A stretch of DNA of 64,000 bases from Tragulus kanchil (taxonomy: Eukaryota; Chordata; Mammalia; Artiodactyla; Tragulidae), in NCBI GenBank assembly GCA_022376925.1, contig JAIOJX010000001.1:38162170-38226169 (forward strand), written 5' to 3'. Position numbers and translations under genes: made by a program. Each line of letters starts with the position of its first letter. Positions within the stretch are counted from its first letter, which is position 1. A model generated the notes under the pieces. The model searched no databases, was not told the origin of the DNA, and saw only the letters and a program-made list of their open reading frames with translations. Shown piece after piece: positions 1-11,950 of the stretch.

Positions 1-890
1 TGCTTCCTTTGTCAAGCTTCATCTATGTCCCCACAGGGGCCACCAGTAGGTATTGCCACAGCCACTTATGTCTTTCCTTTCAGTGTAGTTCAGGAAAGAA
101 AGAGCAAGTCGTTTTTAAGGATTAATGTTGCCAATCTGCACTATTTAGTGTGTCTCCTTGGGGAAAGCGCTCGACTCTAGCCCAGAGTGACAAGCTAGCC
201 AAACCTTTGCAGGGCTGTCAAATCACTGGGGACTGTGACTCTGAAGCAGTTCCTTCTCCTGATTGGCTCCTCTGCCTCTTCTTCTTTCTGTTTTTCTAAC
301 ATTTTTTTGGGATGATTGATGACAGGAGATTGACAAATGTATATTATTCAGGATAGTAAAAAATAATTCAAGCACGGTAACAATATGGAAAATATCATTG
401 CACTTTACAAAGGCAAGTGCCTGAATACCGGGGACAGTGACTGGAGGGTATTTAGGGTCCAGGAAGGGTTCTGTTTGGTTGTGTTATGTTTTGTGTTTGT
501 TAACAGGAGGGAGGGTTAGAGTGTGCTGTAAACTAATGACAACATTCCAGTAGAGAGAAAAGGGTTATCAGCAGGAACAAAGCCCAGAAGAGATGGGATC
601 CAGAGCACGAGTGGAGGCATTGACCTTCAATAAGGACAGGCTCACTTCTCCTGTAGGGTGATGTTAGGCAGAGAAGATGGATGCGGGTTTGTGGATAAGC
701 TGGTAAGATCTTATGTATTAAGTATCCCCATGTGGAGCGCACAGGCCCTGGCCTCTAGGAGCTAACAGCATTAGGCAGAAACATGAACAGACAATCCTAA
801 CAGATTGAGAGTAAGGAAGAAATTCAGTATATTGTGGGAATTACTGGGAAGTGTGCCCAGTATAATGATGGTTTCCTGAAAGGCTTCCTG

Positions 891-1206
891 AAGAAGGCAG
901 CGTTTTTTTGGTTTTTGTTTGTTTTTAATTTTTTTTTTTTTTGGCCACTTCTGTTGGTCTTTCATTTATTTATTTTCATCCATCTTTGTTCTTTGGCCTG
1001 TGTGGGCCTCCCATCGCAGTAGCCTCTCATTGCAGAGCACCAGCTCTGGGCTTATGCACTCCAGAACTCTGGCTCAGTAATCAGACACACAGGTCCAGCC
1101 GCTCCAGGGCATGTGGGATCTTCCTGGGCCAGGGATCAGACCAGCGCCCCTTGCACTGCAAAGTACTCTTTACCCACTGGACCACCACAGAAGCCCAAGA
1201 AGGCAG
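891..1206 (-). mobile_element. CHR-type tRNA-derived SINE, long variant
   Basis: Antisense SINE with T-rich tail first (from 901) and tRNA-like head last, ending in TGGACCACCACAGAAGCCC. It is flanked by a perfect 10-bp target-site duplication, AAGAAGGCAG, at 891-900 and 1197-1206. The body matches the elements at 1753, 2169, 2619, 49615 and 54271. It is longer than the plain CHR elements also present in this window. Confidence 0.85.
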
Positions 1207-1479
1207 TTTTATAGAGTGGGAAATATTATAGAATGAAGAGGCATTCATCAGATTAGAAGAAAGTGAAGAGCATTCGAGTGAAGAAGAATACCATAAGCAA
1301 AGGCACAGGAGGGCAAAAAAACATGTTGACGCAGGGAAACGCAAGCAGCTAGGGACTGATAGAGCAGAAAGATAAGGAGTGACTGGAGATGAAGGTAAGA
1401 AGTTATGCTGGGGCCTGATGGTCGAGAGCTCTGTCATGTGAAAGAGCATGAGTTTTTTGGCGCTGGGAACCTTGTTGTG

Positions 1480-1640
1480 TTTTATTTATTTTTATTTTTA
1501 TTTTTTGTGGTTTTTTTTTTAACTTTTATTTTACTTTTAACTTTTACAGAGTTTTGTCATTTACAGATATGTATGTTCCCAGATTAGTCATATGTATATC
1601 CCCCCCATCCCACCCCTCCAGACCGTCACTGTTGTGTTTT
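1480..1640 (-). mobile_element. Possible ruminant L1 3' end fragment
   Basis: A T-rich stretch followed by AACTTTTACAGAGTTTTGTC and GATATGTATGTTCCC resembles the antisense 3' end of ruminant L1 elements. It is a short, degraded fragment and the family name is uncertain. Confidence 0.35.
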
Positions 1641-1738
1641 AGACAAGAATATAACACAGTTAGTTGAATTATAAGTATCACTCGGTTGGCTGTGAGGAGA
1701 GTGGATTTCAGGGGAGCAAGACTAGAAAGAGACCATTT

Positions 1739-2097
1739 CAAAAACTATTGTAGGGCTTCCCCTGGTGGTCCAGTGGGTAAGGACACCGCCTTGCAGTGCA
1801 AGGGGCGCCGGTTTGAGCCCTGGCCTGGGAAGATCCCACGTGCCGCGGAGCGGCTGGACTGATGTGTCCAATCGCCAAGCCAGAGCTCTGGAGCGCATGC
1901 GCCCAGAGCCGGCGCTCTGCAACGACAGACACCACTGCGATGGGAGACCCACAGGAGCCAAAGAACAAAGACGGATGAAAACAGAGAAATGAAAGACTAA
2001 TAGAAGTGGCCCACCCTCTCTCCTCCCTCCCCAACCCGACCCCCGCCCAAAATAAATAAATAAATAAATCTTAAAAAAAAAAAAAAACTATTGTAAT
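1739..2097 (+). mobile_element. CHR-type SINE, long variant, with GC-rich tail
   Basis: Sense copy starting GGGCTTCCCCTGGTGGTCC, with tRNA A/B-box-like segments, a 3' body ending GAAATGAAAGACTAATAG, then a GC-rich tail (CCTCCCTCCCCAACCCGACC), AATAAATAAATAAAT and poly(A). Target-site duplications of about AAAACTATTGTA lie at both ends (near 1741 and 2086). Its tail is shared exactly with the next element because of the 450-bp duplication. Confidence 0.85.
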
Positions 2098-2880
2098 AAT
2101 CCAGGCGAGAGACGGTGGGAGCCCACATTAGGACAGTAGTGGTGATGAAGACGAATAAGAAGCACAGGGCTTCCCTGGTGGTCCAGTGGGTAAGGACACT
2201 GCCTTGCAGTGCAAGGGGCGCCAGTTCGATCCCTGGCCTGGGAAGATCCCACGAGCTGTGAGGCGGCTGGACAGATGTGTCCAATTACCAAGCTGGAGCT
2301 CTGGAGCGCATGCCCCCAGAGCCGGTGCTCTGCAACGACAGAGGCCATGCGCCCAGAGCTGGTGCTCTGTGACAAGAGAGGCCACCGCGATGCGAGGCCC
2401 ACACAGGCCAAGGAACAAAGATGGATGAAAACAGAGAAATGAAAGACTAATAGAAGTGGCCCACCCTCTCTCCTCCCTCCCCAACCCGACCCCCGCCCAA
2501 AATAAATAAATAAATAAATCTTAAAAAAAAAAAAAAACTATTGTAATAATCCAGGCGAGAGACGGTGGGAGCCCACATTAGGACAGTAGTGGTGATGAAG
2601 ACGAATAAGAAGCACAGGGCTTCCCTGGTGGTCCAGTGGGTAAGGACACTGCCTTGCAGTGCAAGGGGCGCCAGTTCGATCCCTGGCCTGGGAAGATCCC
2701 ACGAGCTGTGAGGCGGCTGGACAGATGTGTCCAATTACCAAGCTGGAGCTCTGGAGCGCATGCCCCCAGAGCCGGTGCTCTGCAACGACAGAGGCCATGC
2801 GCCCAGAGCTGGTGCTCTGTGACAAGAGAGGCCACCGCGATGCGAGGCCCACACAGGCCAAGGAACAAAGATGGATGAAA
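1981..2880 (+). repeat. Exact 450-bp direct tandem duplication bounded by SINE tails
   Basis: 1981-2430 and 2431-2880 appear identical. Each unit runs from the tail of one CHR-type SINE, through its poly(A) and 77 nt of unique flank, into the body of the next SINE. Both breakpoints lie in the same place inside homologous SINE sequence, as expected for unequal recombination between two SINEs. Its period differs from the 1.1-kb series found elsewhere. Confidence 0.9.
2169..2540 (+). mobile_element. CHR-type SINE, chimeric copy
   Basis: The body is identical to the element at 2619 while the tail is identical to the element at 1739. This is the product expected when the first and second SINE recombined. 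It carries the extra segment with GGTGCTCTG repeated twice, absent from the 1739 copy. Confidence 0.85.
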
Positions 2881-2957
2881 ATAGATAAATGAAAGAACAA
2901 CAGAAGTGACCCGCCCACCCTTCTCCCTCCCCAACCCTCCCCTCCCCCCCAAAATAA
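2619..2957 (+). mobile_element. CHR-type SINE, long variant
   Basis: Sense copy ending in its own tail, AAATAGATAAATGAAAG followed by GACCCGCCCACCC, a C-rich run and AAAATAAAAAG. This is probably the original downstream partner of the recombination that made the 450-bp duplication. Confidence 0.85.
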
Positions 2958-3070
2958 AAAGAGGTTAGGTATCTTGCTTAAGATTACATATTTAGTAAGT
3001 AGTCAAGGCAGAGTTTGAGCCCAGATCTCTCTGATTAGAGAATTCTGATTCCAGGGCCCAGGCTCTTAAT
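2958..3070 (-). mobile_element. MIR SINE fragment
   Basis: Matches the reverse complement of the MIR core: GAGGTTAGGTATCTTGC, then GATTACATATTTAGTAAGT and GGCAGAGTTTGAGCCCAGA. It is old and diverged, and only the central part is recognisable. Confidence 0.65.
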
Positions 3071-3490
3071 AAAATTGTTGTATAGCTTCCTAACAGAAAG
3101 GTGCTGAAGAGTAGGGAACAGACTAAAGGCATAGATGAGTCAAACTTGGAAGGACATGGTGCTGACTGATGGGAGGCAGAACATGACAGGAAGGAGGGAA
3201 ATGAATGATTTCCAGCTTATATGGTAGATGGTAGTGCAACTCTCGCTGAGGGAGACATTGCAAGAGGAAGACCTAGTTTAGTGGGGCCATAATATTTCAT
3301 TTTGGACTGTTTAGCATAAACTGGGATATCTGTTGGATATGCCCTGAGGGCAGTTGGATACATGGCTGTAATGGTCAGAGGAGAGTTCTGGGCTCAGACA
3401 TGGATTGGGAATCGTCCACTTATGAGCCAGAGTTGAAATCATGAGAGTAGGTGAGACGTTCCCTGGAAATCTGGAGTAGCCAATCAGAAG

Positions 3491-5677
3491 AGGAGTGAAG
3501 TAAAGATGGAGCTCTGCAGAACCCGAAGTTCAGGAAACAGGCTTAAGAAAAAGTGTCCAAAAAAGCAGACTAGGAAAGAAGTACTAATAAAAGGGCAGGA
3601 TGAGGAGAGCCCAGGGTGGGGGCCAAGGTTGGAGAGAGTTTCAAGGATATGATACAGAAAATTACTGCAGTGAAAGAGTCTGCTAAGAAATTATAAAATG
3701 ACCTGTTACATTTAGGTGCTCGGGTATCATTGTGAAGTCAGGTGAGAGGAAAAACACTTGTTCAGAGTTTAAATCGCAAAAAACAGAAATGGCATTGGGC
3801 AAAAGCTGGAGGAGGACTTACGTAGAATCAAAGGTGGCACACTTAGGATGGGGCAGACTTAAACATGCCAATGCGCTGAGGTGGAAGATTCAGGAGAGAT
3901 GAGGAAATGAGTGGCTGACTAGCAGGAGAGAGAAGAAGGGATGAGAAACATAGAAATGGAACAGAAAGGCCACCTATTCCCAGTATTTGGAAGAGAGGAA
4001 GTGAAGTCTGTAGTCAGGGGTTGGGAAGTGGGAACCCTTCTGCAAAGCTGAGGCAGATCTCATCTAATGGCTTCATTTGTGTGTGCAGTAAACTAGCATA
4101 CCAGGTGGTTATCCAAGAGGCTTGAGTCAAGGGATTGGATTGAAGATGGAGCTTACCCAGGACACATCAAAGGTGGTAAAGAAGTTACTCACCCATCCCA
4201 TCCATTTATATCATGGCCCCCTGGACAGCTTGACGTGGTGCACCTGTCACATGTTTCTAGCACTACCTGTACTGTCCTTATTAGAGCATTTGTCACACTT
4301 GATTATACTGATTGTTAAATTGTCTGTTGATTGCTGCACTCTGAGGCAGCAAGGTATCTGTTTTTCTCAATCTTGTGTCCCTAGCGCTTAGCACAGTGCC
4401 TGACATGTGAAAATGAAAGTGTTAGTTGCTCAGTCATGTCTGCCTCTTTGTGATCCCATGGACTGTAGCCCACCAGACCCCTCCATCCATGGAATTCTCC
4501 AGGCAAGAATACTGCAGTGGGTTACCATACCTTTCTTCAGGGCATCTTCACAATCCAAGGATGGGACCTGGGTCTCCTACAGAAAAAGGAGTGAAGTAAA
4601 GATGGAGCTCTGCAGAACCCGAAGTTCAGGAAACAGGCTTAAGAAAAAGTGTCCAAAAAAGCAGACTAGGAAAGAAGTACTAATAAAAGGGCAGGATGAG
4701 GAGAGCCCAGGGTGGGGGCCAAGGTTGGAGAGAGTTTCAAGGATATGATACAGAAAATTACTGCAGTGAAAGAGTCTGCTAAGAAATTATAAAATGACCT
4801 GTTACATTTAGGTGCTCGGGTATCATTGTGAAGTCAGGTGAGAGGAAAAACACTTGTTCAGAGTTTAAATCGCAAAAAACAGAAATGGCATTGGGCAAAA
4901 GCTGGAGGAGGACTTACGTAGAATCAAAGGTGGCACACTTAGGATGGGGCAGACTTAAACATGCCAATGCGCTGAGGTGGAAGATTCAGGAGAGATGAGG
5001 AAATGAGTGGCTGACTAGCAGGAGAGAGAAGAAGGGATGAGAAACATAGAAATGGAACAGAAAGGCCACCTATTCCCAGTATTTGGAAGAGAGGAAGTGA
5101 AGTCTGTAGTCAGGGGTTGGGAAGTGGGAACCCTTCTGCAAAGCTGAGGCAGATCTCATCTAATGGCTTCATTTGTGTGTGCAGTAAACTAGCATACCAG
5201 GTGGTTATCCAAGAGGCTTGAGTCAAGGGATTGGATTGAAGATGGAGCTTACCCAGGACACATCAAAGGTGGTAAAGAAGTTACTCACCCATCCCATCCA
5301 TTTATATCATGGCCCCCTGGACAGCTTGACGTGGTGCACCTGTCACATGTTTCTAGCACTACCTGTACTGTCCTTATTAGAGCATTTGTCACACTTGATT
5401 ATACTGATTGTTAAATTGTCTGTTGATTGCTGCACTCTGAGGCAGCAAGGTATCTGTTTTTCTCAATCTTGTGTCCCTAGCGCTTAGCACAGTGCCTGAC
5501 ATGTGAAAATGAAAGTGTTAGTTGCTCAGTCATGTCTGCCTCTTTGTGATCCCATGGACTGTAGCCCACCAGACCCCTCCATCCATGGAATTCTCCAGGC
5601 AAGAATACTGCAGTGGGTTACCATACCTTTCTTCAGGGCATCTTCACAATCCAAGGATGGGACCTGGGTCTCCTACA
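3491..5677 (+). repeat. 1.1-kb direct duplication no. 1 (period 1096)
   Basis: 3491-4581 recurs at 4587-5677, apparently without differences, separated by a few filler bases. The first copy stops abruptly inside a Bov-tA element that is complete only in the second copy. The unit is single-copy-type AIFM1 intron DNA sharing nothing with the other duplications. It is the first of 13 with nearly constant period. Confidence 0.92.
4413..4581 (-). mobile_element. Bov-tA SINE, truncated at the duplication junction
   Basis: Antisense Bov-tA starting TTAGTTGCTCAGTCATGTC. It breaks off after GGTCTCCTACA where the duplicated copy begins. The complete version is at 5509-5719. Confidence 0.8.
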
Positions 5678-5719
5678 TTGCAGATAGATTCTTTACCATC
5701 TGAGCCACCAGGGAAGCCC
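5509..5719 (-). mobile_element. Bov-tA SINE (ruminant-specific)
   Basis: Full antisense copy: the Bov-A part (CCCATGGACTGTAGCCCACC, CCAGGCAAGAATACTG) is followed by the tRNA-Glu-derived head ending CTGAGCCACCAGGGAAGCCC. It is diagnostic of a ruminant genome. Confidence 0.9.
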
Positions 5720-6320
5720 ACTTCTTTGTTAGCAACTCTCCTGTATCCTTAACATTCTTGCGGGGTGCTTTTTCTGACTTCTAGCTTTCATTAGAACTGA
5801 GGTGTCCCCTCCATCCAGGACAGCTCTTTATAGAGACTGCGCACTCACCCACAGTCTCCGCGCGCACCCCCCCCTCGCCCCCCGCCCATCACAAGGAGAT
5901 GGTTTGGGCTGAGGATAGTTCCAGGTTACTCTCGTGTCCTCATCCTCTCTGAAGGACACTGACCTATACCCTACAACTCACTGTTATCTGGCCTGCTCCT
6001 GGATCCCTCAGTCACTGAAGACCTTGGCTCATACTTTTCCTGTAAGCCACATCCAAAATCCCATCTCTTAAACTTCTACATCAAATATGTCACTCTTTGG
6101 TCACAGTTTGCCATCCTTCCAGCTTTCTCTCAGTCCCACTGGCACCTTTCCTTGCTTTCAATTTTCTCCATTTGCCCAGTGGGCCGTTCCATTCTATCTA
6201 ACATGGACCAATGGTAGATCTTCCAAACTGTGCTCTTGCTAGCATCCCTCATTTCCATGCACCGTGCTTCTTATGATGGAGAGTGTGAGCTTTGCCATCA
6301 GGGAGACTGGGGTTTCTGAC

Positions 6321-6344
6321 TCCACTCCACTCCACTCCACTCCT
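6321..6344. repeat. (CCACT)n short tandem repeat
   Basis: About five uninterrupted copies of a CCACT/ACTCC pentamer. Confidence 0.85.
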
Positions 6345-6395
6345 TACAAGCAGTGAGACCATTCATTCAAGACGTATTTATTAAGCACCCAGTAT

Positions 6396-6572
6396 GTGTT
6401 GGGCTTGTCTGGTAGCTAAGACAGTAAAGAATCTGCCCGCATGCAGCAGACTCAGGTTTGACCCCTGGGTCTGGGAGTTCCCCTGGAGAAGGGATTCCCA
6501 TGGACAGAGGAGCCTGGCAAACTATATAGTCCATGGGTTTGCAAAGAGTTGGACACAGCTGAGTGACTAACA
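6396..6572 (+). mobile_element. Bov-tA SINE
   Basis: Sense copy: the diverged tRNA-Glu head (GGTAGCTAAGACAGTAAAG) leads into the Bov-A part with CCTGGAGAAGGGATTCCCAT and ends AGTTGGACACAGCTGAGTG. Confidence 0.85.
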
Positions 6573-6597
6573 CATTTTAAGAAGTAAGGGTCCCTGG

Positions 6598-6740
6598 ACT
6601 TCCCTGGTGGTCCAGTGGCTAAGACTGTGCTCCCAATGCCAGCGGCCCGACTTTGATCCCTGGTCCCACGTGCCACAACTAAGAGTTTGCAGGCTGCAAC
6701 TAGGACTTGGTGCCACCAAATTAAAATTAAAAAAAGAAGA
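6598..6740 (+). mobile_element. CHR-type SINE, short form
   Basis: Starts GGACTTCCCTGGTGGTCCAG and carries the tRNA-like B-box region GACTTTGATCCCTGGTC. It ends in an A-rich AATTAAAATTAAAAAAAG tail. It lacks the long 3' body seen in the variant copies. Confidence 0.8.
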
Positions 6741-6954
6741 AGAAGATGCAGAAGGGTTCCAAAGAGCCAGGCAGAAAAGTCTGTTCCTGTTGTCCGTTTC
6801 CACAAATTGGGCATGAGCTCTGGGACAGTAGGAACTTACTGTGATGTTGGCCACCTAGGAAATTAAGACTACTTGAAAACACTGGTACCCATGATTAGTT
6901 TTCTAAAGGGTCACCTTAGGTCAAAAACTGAACTCTTCTCACTGGGCTGATGAC

Positions 6955-7110
6955 TGCTAGGTACAGGGTTTCTTGGAGGGTGATGGAAATATTCCAGAAT
7001 TAGATAGTGGTGATGGTTGCGCAACCTTGTGACTCTACTAAAACCCACTGAATTGTACACTTTAAAATGGTTGCTTGTATGTTGTGTGAGGTACATCTCA
7101 ATTAAAAAAA
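6955..7110 (+). mobile_element. L1 3' end fragment
   Basis: Old mammalian L1 3' UTR: GGTGATGGAAATATTCCAGA, GAATTGTACACTTTAAAATG, and GAGGTACATCTCAATTAAAA at the end. It lies just upstream of the AIFM1 exon 7 acceptor, leaving about 55 nt with a GT-rich run before the exon. Confidence 0.75.
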
Positions 7111-7165
7111 TGTTAACGCAAATTTATCCCTTTCTCTGTGTGTGTGTGTGTTTGACGGGCATCAG

Positions 7166-7250
7166 GTAGTACAGCTGGATGTGAGAGGCAATGTGGCGAA
7201 ACTTAATGATGGCTCTCAAATAACCTATGAAAAGTGCTTGATTGCAACAG
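7166..7250 (+). CDS. AIFM1: AIFM1 coding exon 7 (residues 233-260)
   Basis: 85-nt exon with an AG acceptor (7164-7165) and a GTGAGT donor (7251). It reads [18 protein letters not shown] then [10 protein letters not shown], and ends one base into the Gly261 codon. It belongs to the FAD-binding domain of apoptosis-inducing factor. AIF is a mitochondrial intermembrane-space NADH oxidoreductase needed for respiratory-chain biogenesis; when released it moves to the nucleus and promotes chromatinolysis. Residues 240-243 (GNVA) differ from human as I remember it, which looks like ordinary species variation. Counting back from the stop gives human numbering without any indel. Confidence 0.95.
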
Positions 7251-7855
7251 GTGAGTGCTTTTGAAGGTAACTTCATTCCCTGATATAGCTCACTCAAGTT
7301 GTAGTGTAAAGGCATTACTAAATCTTAAAACTGAAACTTAGACTCCGTGAAGTGGGTGTCCTCCCGTGGTGCACAGCTTGGGTAACTACAAGCGTCCATC
7401 AGCAGCGCCTGTGGATGACCCTTACTGTTCCTTCCAGTAAAGGCAGAGATGGCTGTTGAAAAGGATTGCCTTTTGTTTTCCTTTCCCTTCTTAGCCTTTT
7501 CCCTCTGCCCTCTGTCCTGAAAGTGATATCACCTCATGACTTCATTGCCAGTTCCAATCAGAAATCCAAGAGAGCAGTTGCTTAAACGAACATGGCTGTG
7601 CTTCCTGGTGAATCCTTATGAAAAAGTAGAAGAGAATGGGAGCAATAAGGGAGGCCTTCTGGCCAACGGCAGGGAGGGTGGGCCCTTTGAAGAGAGACTC
7701 TCAAGTCTGCTTTTCAAAGGAAATTGATGAAAGGCCACCGCAGTGGCGAGTGGAAGGAAAACAGAGCCTTGTAGAGTGTTGATGCTGCTGCAGCACTGGC
7801 AAGCCACCTTTGGGGTGGGAGGATTGTTTGGGCCAGCGCCTGCATGTTGGGTTAA

Positions 7856-8017
<162 letters not shown>

Positions 8018-8029
8018 TAAGTACCCACC

Positions 8030-8190
8030 TGGGGATTGGGAGATCCAGGTTCTATCTGTGGCTCTTCTACAGACTTATTATCTGGTCTTGAGCAAATCAC
8101 ATCCTCTCTCTGCACCTCAAATACCTCACTCAAGGGTTTTGAGCTCCTAAGTGAAAAATACATTGAGCGTTTTTTATTGCTTGCTATCGT
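8030..8190 (+). mobile_element. MIR SINE fragment
   Basis: Diverged MIR: CCAGGTTCTATCTGTGGCTC, then GGTCTTGAGCAAATCAC and CTCTGCACCTCAAATACCTC, the usual order of the MIR core in sense. Confidence 0.65.
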
Positions 8191-8477
8191 TCCTTCCAAT
8201 TGCCCTTCCATGGTTTTGGGGGGATAGTTTGTTTGTTTTCTTTCTGATGCATTTGAGTCGTTGGAACTCCTTAGAGCCTCTTGGCGTTTTTCACTGCGAG
8301 TGCTAGTTTGGAGACTTTGGGAAGAAAAGTTAAGAGTACCTAAGTGAAAAAGGAAGAGGAAGGAGTTGCTTCTTTACGCCATGTTTTACTTATGAAAACT
8401 GCTGAAAATGTTTAGCCACTGCTGTAGGTATTTGAAAAGATTTGTACTATCCTTTAATTTCTTAAGACAATAAGGTT

Positions 8478-8697
8478 TGTCACCTTTGGCACTCTTGGCA
8501 TTTTGAACTGGATAACTGTTTGTGGCAAGGAGCTGTCTTGTGCATTGTAGGGTATTTAGCAGCATCCCTGGACTCCACCCACTAGCTCCAAGGAGTACCT
8601 CCCCAGCCTAGATGTGACAGCCAGAAATGTCACAGACAGTGTCAGATGTTGCCTGGGGGAGAGGGGGCATGTGTATCACCAGTTAAGAACCAGTGTT
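8478..8697 (-). mobile_element. MER5A-type hAT DNA transposon
   Basis: Matches the reverse complement of MER5A along its length: TTGTGCATTGTAGGGTATTT, AGCAGCATCCCTGGACTCCA, and a GTTAAGAACCAGTG terminus. It lies in the intron between AIFM1 exons 8 and 9. Confidence 0.85.
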
Positions 8698-8888
8698 AAT
8701 AGAAAGAGTGTTACTGTGGAGAAGGAAATGTGCATCAATAAAATAGAAGCTGTAATTGAGCCACTTTATACAAGAAGATTTTATGTGCAAATTACTGTTG
8801 TCAGAGATTTAACAGAAAATATTTGCTAATATTATCATTGTGTACCCCTTTTGGGAAAACACTGGACTAAACTGGTGTGATTCTGCAG

Positions 8889-8997
8889 ATTGAAGACTTT
8901 AGAACCTTAGAGAAGATTTCCCGGGAAGTCAAGTCTATTACAATTATTGGTGGGGGCTTCCTTGGGAGTGAACTGGCCTGTGCACTTGGCAGAAGGG
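8889..8997 (+). CDS. AIFM1: AIFM1 coding exon 9 (residues 287-322, NADH-binding Rossmann motif)
   Basis: 109-nt exon between CAG (8886-8888) and GTAAGT (8998). It encodes the second dinucleotide-binding fold of AIF, with the glycine-rich loop [13 protein letters not shown] at residues 304-316. F310, which stacks on the nicotinamide, and G308, a known human disease position, are both present. The exon starts [11 protein letters not shown] and ends LGRR plus one base of Ala323. No disruption is visible. Confidence 0.95.
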
Positions 8998-9530
8998 GTA
9001 AGTATTGGGGAATGACCTCGATGTGCTTTCTCTGGTCTTACAGCACGTGCTTTTTAGAAATGCATTTAGCAGCATCAGTAGAAAGGGGTCAGTTAAGGCT
9101 TACATGGTGAAAAACTAATCACGGAGCTTAGCTCTGGTGTGGGACACCTTAGTGATCGAAAGGCTGTGATCTAAGCAGCTGAGCGGTGCTGCTTTCTTTC
9201 CTTTCCTCTCACCTCTAGGCCAGGACTCCTTAGAAATAAAATATTAAGGCAAGTGAGTTATTAAGATGGTAGAGGCAATGTAGACTACAGAACTGTATGT
9301 ATCTTTGAGCTGCTATTCCCTGTAAACGTCAAAGACTTCCTTCTGACAGTGATGGTGCTCAGATGACAGATCTGTAAGTTCCAGTCTCATGGCAACCATT
9401 TTTTTCTTAGTATGATGTTTCAGCTGTTGTGAAATCAGAATATCTTCTCGGAAGGGTGTTTACTTCAGAGTTTGCAAGGCACTTGTGTAAGCCTAGGTGT
9501 AAGTGCACTGAGTTCACGGTATATAGCTGA

Positions 9531-9944
<414 letters not shown>

Positions 9945-10171
9945 TGAAAAGTTTCCACTGTTCTCCGTCAGCCTGCTTCACATAGGTGTCTTGAATCTGA
10001 CGCAACAGATTCCTGGAAGTGCCGGAAATGAATTATGGGTGTGGGTGCCTTGGCTCTCCAAGGCCACCTGTGTCCTGACGTTGCCTGGTTTTGTGGGGAG
10101 ACACCTCTTGTCTGTTGTCGTAAAGGTGGTGGGCTCACAGACTCAGCCTCGGGTCTCGTTTGCCTTCACAG

Positions 10172-10260
10172 AGGGAGTGAAGGTGCTGCCCAGTGCTATT
10201 GTGCAATCGGTTGGAGTCAGCGGTGGCAGGTTACTCATCAAGCTGAAAGATGGCCGGAAG
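10172..10260 (+). CDS. AIFM1: AIFM1 coding exon 11 (residues 359-388)
   Basis: 89-nt exon between CACAG (to 10171) and GTAAGG (10261). Two bases complete Glu359, then [18 protein letters not shown] and [11 protein letters not shown] follow, ending on a codon boundary. This is the last part of the NADH-binding domain before the chain returns to the FAD domain. A few conservative differences from human are seen (for example VLPS for VMPN, from memory). There are no frame problems. Confidence 0.94.
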
Positions 10261-10634
10261 GTAAGGAGGGGAAAGACAGGCTACCCGAAGACCTTCCAGC
10301 CCTGCCCTGCCCTTTCCTCATTCTTACTCCTTCATTTGATACCTGTAGATTAGTTGTCTTGGCAGTTGCCATTAACATGTCATAATTTTCTGAATGAAGT
10401 GTCCTCCACTAAAGAATGTTAAGAGCCAGAGTAGACCTGGGAAGTATTTCCCATAGCCCCTGCCTATGTGTGTCACAAATATCTGAGACCTTACTACAGT
10501 GGCAGATTTTTGTTCAGATGGTAGAGGGTATGTATGTGTGGAGGGGTGGCACGTTATGAAATGGAACCTAAAACCCTTTTACCAGAGTTAACCTGTGATT
10601 TTTTTTGGCAAAGCCCCAATGTTTAATAACTTGA

Positions 10635-11051
<417 letters not shown>

Positions 11052-11740
11052 TGAATGGCGTGCGTGCCCGGAAAAGTAAGCCTCTTCCAGTTCCACTGTT
11101 GGCAACAGCCATCAGCATCACCCTGACGGGCGTGCGTGTAGCTTTCAGACTGATCTGCTGTTCCCTTTGCCTGAACACAAGTCCAGGGAGTGGAGGATGA
11201 GGGAGTTTTATAAGATTCTCTGGAAAGGAAAATTACTCCATTTTCATTTTCCTTGAGTACTATTTTTAGCTGTTTTTAAAAATCTTTTACAACACAAACA
11301 AGACTATAGTATGTGGGAACCATGAGGTAATTTCCCTATTGTTAGATCATTACAAGTGTATTGTGTTTGATTATGGACTCTGCAGCCAAGGACGTAGGAA
11401 CTTTGAAGGGTGTTTTTCCCTTAAAGCGTTTTTTTTTTTTTTTAAAGGTACAGTGTACTGGAGTTTTAAGAACTGTTATAAAAGCAGTACATGCTCCATA
11501 TGGGAAACATAGAGAAAAGTAAGAAATGGACAGTCCCCTGCAGAAGCCACAGATATTTGGATGTATTTCCTTCCTTTCCTTTTATGATGTGTGAAATTGG
11601 AACTCAGTGGCAGATTTTGTTCAGATGGTAGAGGGTATGTATGTGTGGAGGGTGGCACGTTATGAAATGGAACCTAAAACCCTTTTACCAGAGTTAACCT
11701 GTGATTTTTTTTGGCAAAGCCCCAATGTTTAATAACTTGA

Positions 11741-11950
<210 letters not shown>

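Larger units (their letters stand above)
1..7165 (+). other. AIFM1: AIFM1 intron 6 (partial)
   Basis: Non-coding stretch ending in an AG acceptor directly before the first recognisable AIFM1 exon. The preceding human coding exon (FAD-domain segment ending just before residue 233) could not be found here, so the whole interval is read as intron. It contains several SINEs, one exact 450-bp duplication and one of the 1.1-kb duplications, listed separately. The intron number assumes the 16-exon human model. Confidence 0.8.

Noticed and set aside
1738..2952. Repeated 75-126-residue frames on both strands
   Set aside because: These are translations of CHR-type SINEs, the same peptides recurring at 49.7 and 54.3 kb. 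They are not genes.
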